Positions 13,501 to 14,379 of a stretch of 14,379 bases of DNA are shown here, piece after piece. Made by a program: the position numbers and the translations under genes. The notes under the pieces are model-generated. The model saw only the letters and a program-made list of their open reading frames with translations. It was not told the DNA's origin and made no database searches. Source of the DNA: Syntrophaceae bacterium UBA2192 (GTDB lineage Bacteria; Desulfobacterota; Syntrophia; Syntrophales; UBA2192); NCBI GenBank assembly GCA_002327315.1, contig DCVI01000211.1, positions 27,504 through 41,882 on the forward strand, in the 5' to 3' direction. The stretch's first letter is position 1. Each line of letters begins with the position of its first letter.

Positions 13501-14379
13501 CTTTGTCCGAATTCCCCCGTGTCGATCCATTCCGCTTTCACGAGCGACCACCAGTCCAGGGCAAGCTCCTTCAGCACGTACTCATAGGGAAGCCAGCCGT
13601 AGCCCTTCTCTCCCCATTTGACGCCCCAGGAGTTGCGGATGAGGATCGCCCCCGTCGTCTCCGGGCCCCCGGGGCTTGCGTTGCGGATCTTCATCTTGTC
13701 GTCGTAGCCGACGGCCATCACGGCGTGACCGCCCAGGAGATTCTCGCTCTTTCCCGGGTAGGGGATCTTCCCGGTCTTTCCCGCCTGGTCGATGGAGCTG
13801 TAAACGCTGAATCCGAACATGGCGGGCAGTCCCTCCGCGAGCTTTGTCTTGATCTGGGTGAGCAGCTCCGCGTGAGAAACGCCGGGCGGGTCGAGGCGGT
13901 AGTACTGGATGGCCTGGTAATTCTGGGCGAAGGCGTAGCAGAAGGCGGTAGGCTCGCGGTCAAAGGCAGAGGGGTCGTCGGTGTAGGGCCAGTAGGATTC
14001 AGGCGGAACACCGAAAAGCACCATGGCGCCCATGGTCGTCCGGAGGTAGGCACCGGTGTCGCCGCGCATCTTCATCAGGTTGCGGGTAGCTTTGTAGAGG
14101 AAGAGGCGCGAGGCATCCAGGTGGCGGCCGAAGGCGCGGCGCTCGTAGTACTCAATGAGGCCGACGCCGGCGTGAGCTGTGCACGAGCCGAGCTGACCCT
14201 GGTCTTCTACGGGTGAGCAGTAGTCGCGGAGGTCAACGGAGGCGGGCAGGGAGTCGGCTTTAACGCGGCGGCTGAGGGGAGGAATAGTTAGTGCTTTATC
14301 CAGACTGGGTCTTTTTCTAATTTCCCGTTTCAACTGCTCTTCACTATCCAGCATCTCGCGGATGGCCTCGGTGGCTTCG
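13497..14379 (-). CDS. Papain-like (C1A family) cysteine peptidase, 5' end beyond the window
   Basis: Predicted cysteine peptidase; the substrate is unknown. Numbering from the Met at 14354, the catalytic set is complete: Gln52 of the oxyanion hole and nucleophile Cys58 in VEDQGQLGSCTAHA, His210 in LLGGHAVMAVGYDD, and Asn241 in IRNSWGVKWGEKGYGWLPYEYV. The domain covers about residues 37-280 and ends at a TAG inside a heptamer repeat. The frame remains open past 14354 to the right edge (reading EATEAIRE before that Met), and bacterial members of this type usually have a longer N-terminus, so I treat the gene as truncated by the window and the true start as unseen. For the same reason a signal peptide cannot be judged. 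It faces the PpiD-like gene across a shared terminator. Confidence 0.9.
   Translation of the reverse strand, partial: EATEAIREMLDSEEQLKREIRKRPSLDKALTIPPLSRRVKADSLPASVDLRDYCSPVEDQGQLGSCTAHAGVGLIEYYERRAFGRHLDASRLFLYKATRNLMKMRGDTGAYLRTTMGAMVLFGVPPESYWPYTDDPSAFDREPTAFCYAFAQNYQAIQYYRLDPPGVSHAELLTQIKTKLAEGLPAMFGFSVYSSIDQAGKTGKIPYPGKSENLLGGHAVMAVGYDDKMKIRNASPGGPETTGAILIRNSWGVKWGEKGYGWLPYEYVLKELALDWWSLVKAEWIDTGEFGQR

Noticed and set aside
14352..14354. ATG at 14354 as the true start of the C1 peptidase
   Set aside because: The frame continues open to the window edge with plausible protein sequence, no clear ribosome-binding site precedes this ATG, and related proteins usually have more N-terminal sequence.

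Overview
The window is a compact, GC-rich bacterial chromosome segment made almost entirely of core genes. It reads like a deltaproteobacterium (Desulfobacterota), most likely near the Syntrophus/Smithella/Syntrophobacter group. The reasons are an ATP synthase operon that begins with paired b' and b subunits and has no a or c gene in front of it, a bactofilin gene just upstream of that operon, and protein sequences that resemble that group. The taxon is an inference from gene style, not a database match.

Layout, in the direction of minus-strand transcription (right to left): mreB (11572-10535), mreC (10415-9600), mreD (9400-8903), mrdA/PBP2 (8922-7090), rodA (7090-5993) and a bactofilin (5890-5519). 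This is the elongasome: MreB filaments and MreC/MreD position the RodA glycosyltransferase and the PBP2 transpeptidase. After a spacer of about 330 bases with a promoter-like site and a structured leader come the ATP synthase genes atpF' (b'), atpF (b), atpH (delta), atpA (alpha), atpG (gamma) and atpD (beta, cut by the left edge). On the right a plus-strand gene for a membrane-anchored PpiD/SurA-type periplasmic chaperone (11753-13357) diverges from mreB. It ends at a strong two-way terminator facing a minus-strand papain-like C1 peptidase (13497 to the right edge, incomplete).

There is no mobile element, CRISPR array, tRNA or rRNA that I can see. The unexpected signals lie between and inside the core genes. 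(1) Several spacers are built of short imperfect tandem repeats with a 7-base period (and neighbours of 8 and 9 bases); related heptamers recur at three distant places on both strands. (2) The middle of atpA, about 2520-3180, has a different base and codon composition from both ends, as if replaced by DNA from another lineage or joined in assembly. (3) The leader of the atp operon holds a 34-codon reading frame with a ribosome-binding site, a perfect 10-base inverted repeat, a near-copy of one arm, and a hairpin followed by seven T's, an arrangement that resembles an attenuator. (4) atpH, mreC and mreB all start with TTG.
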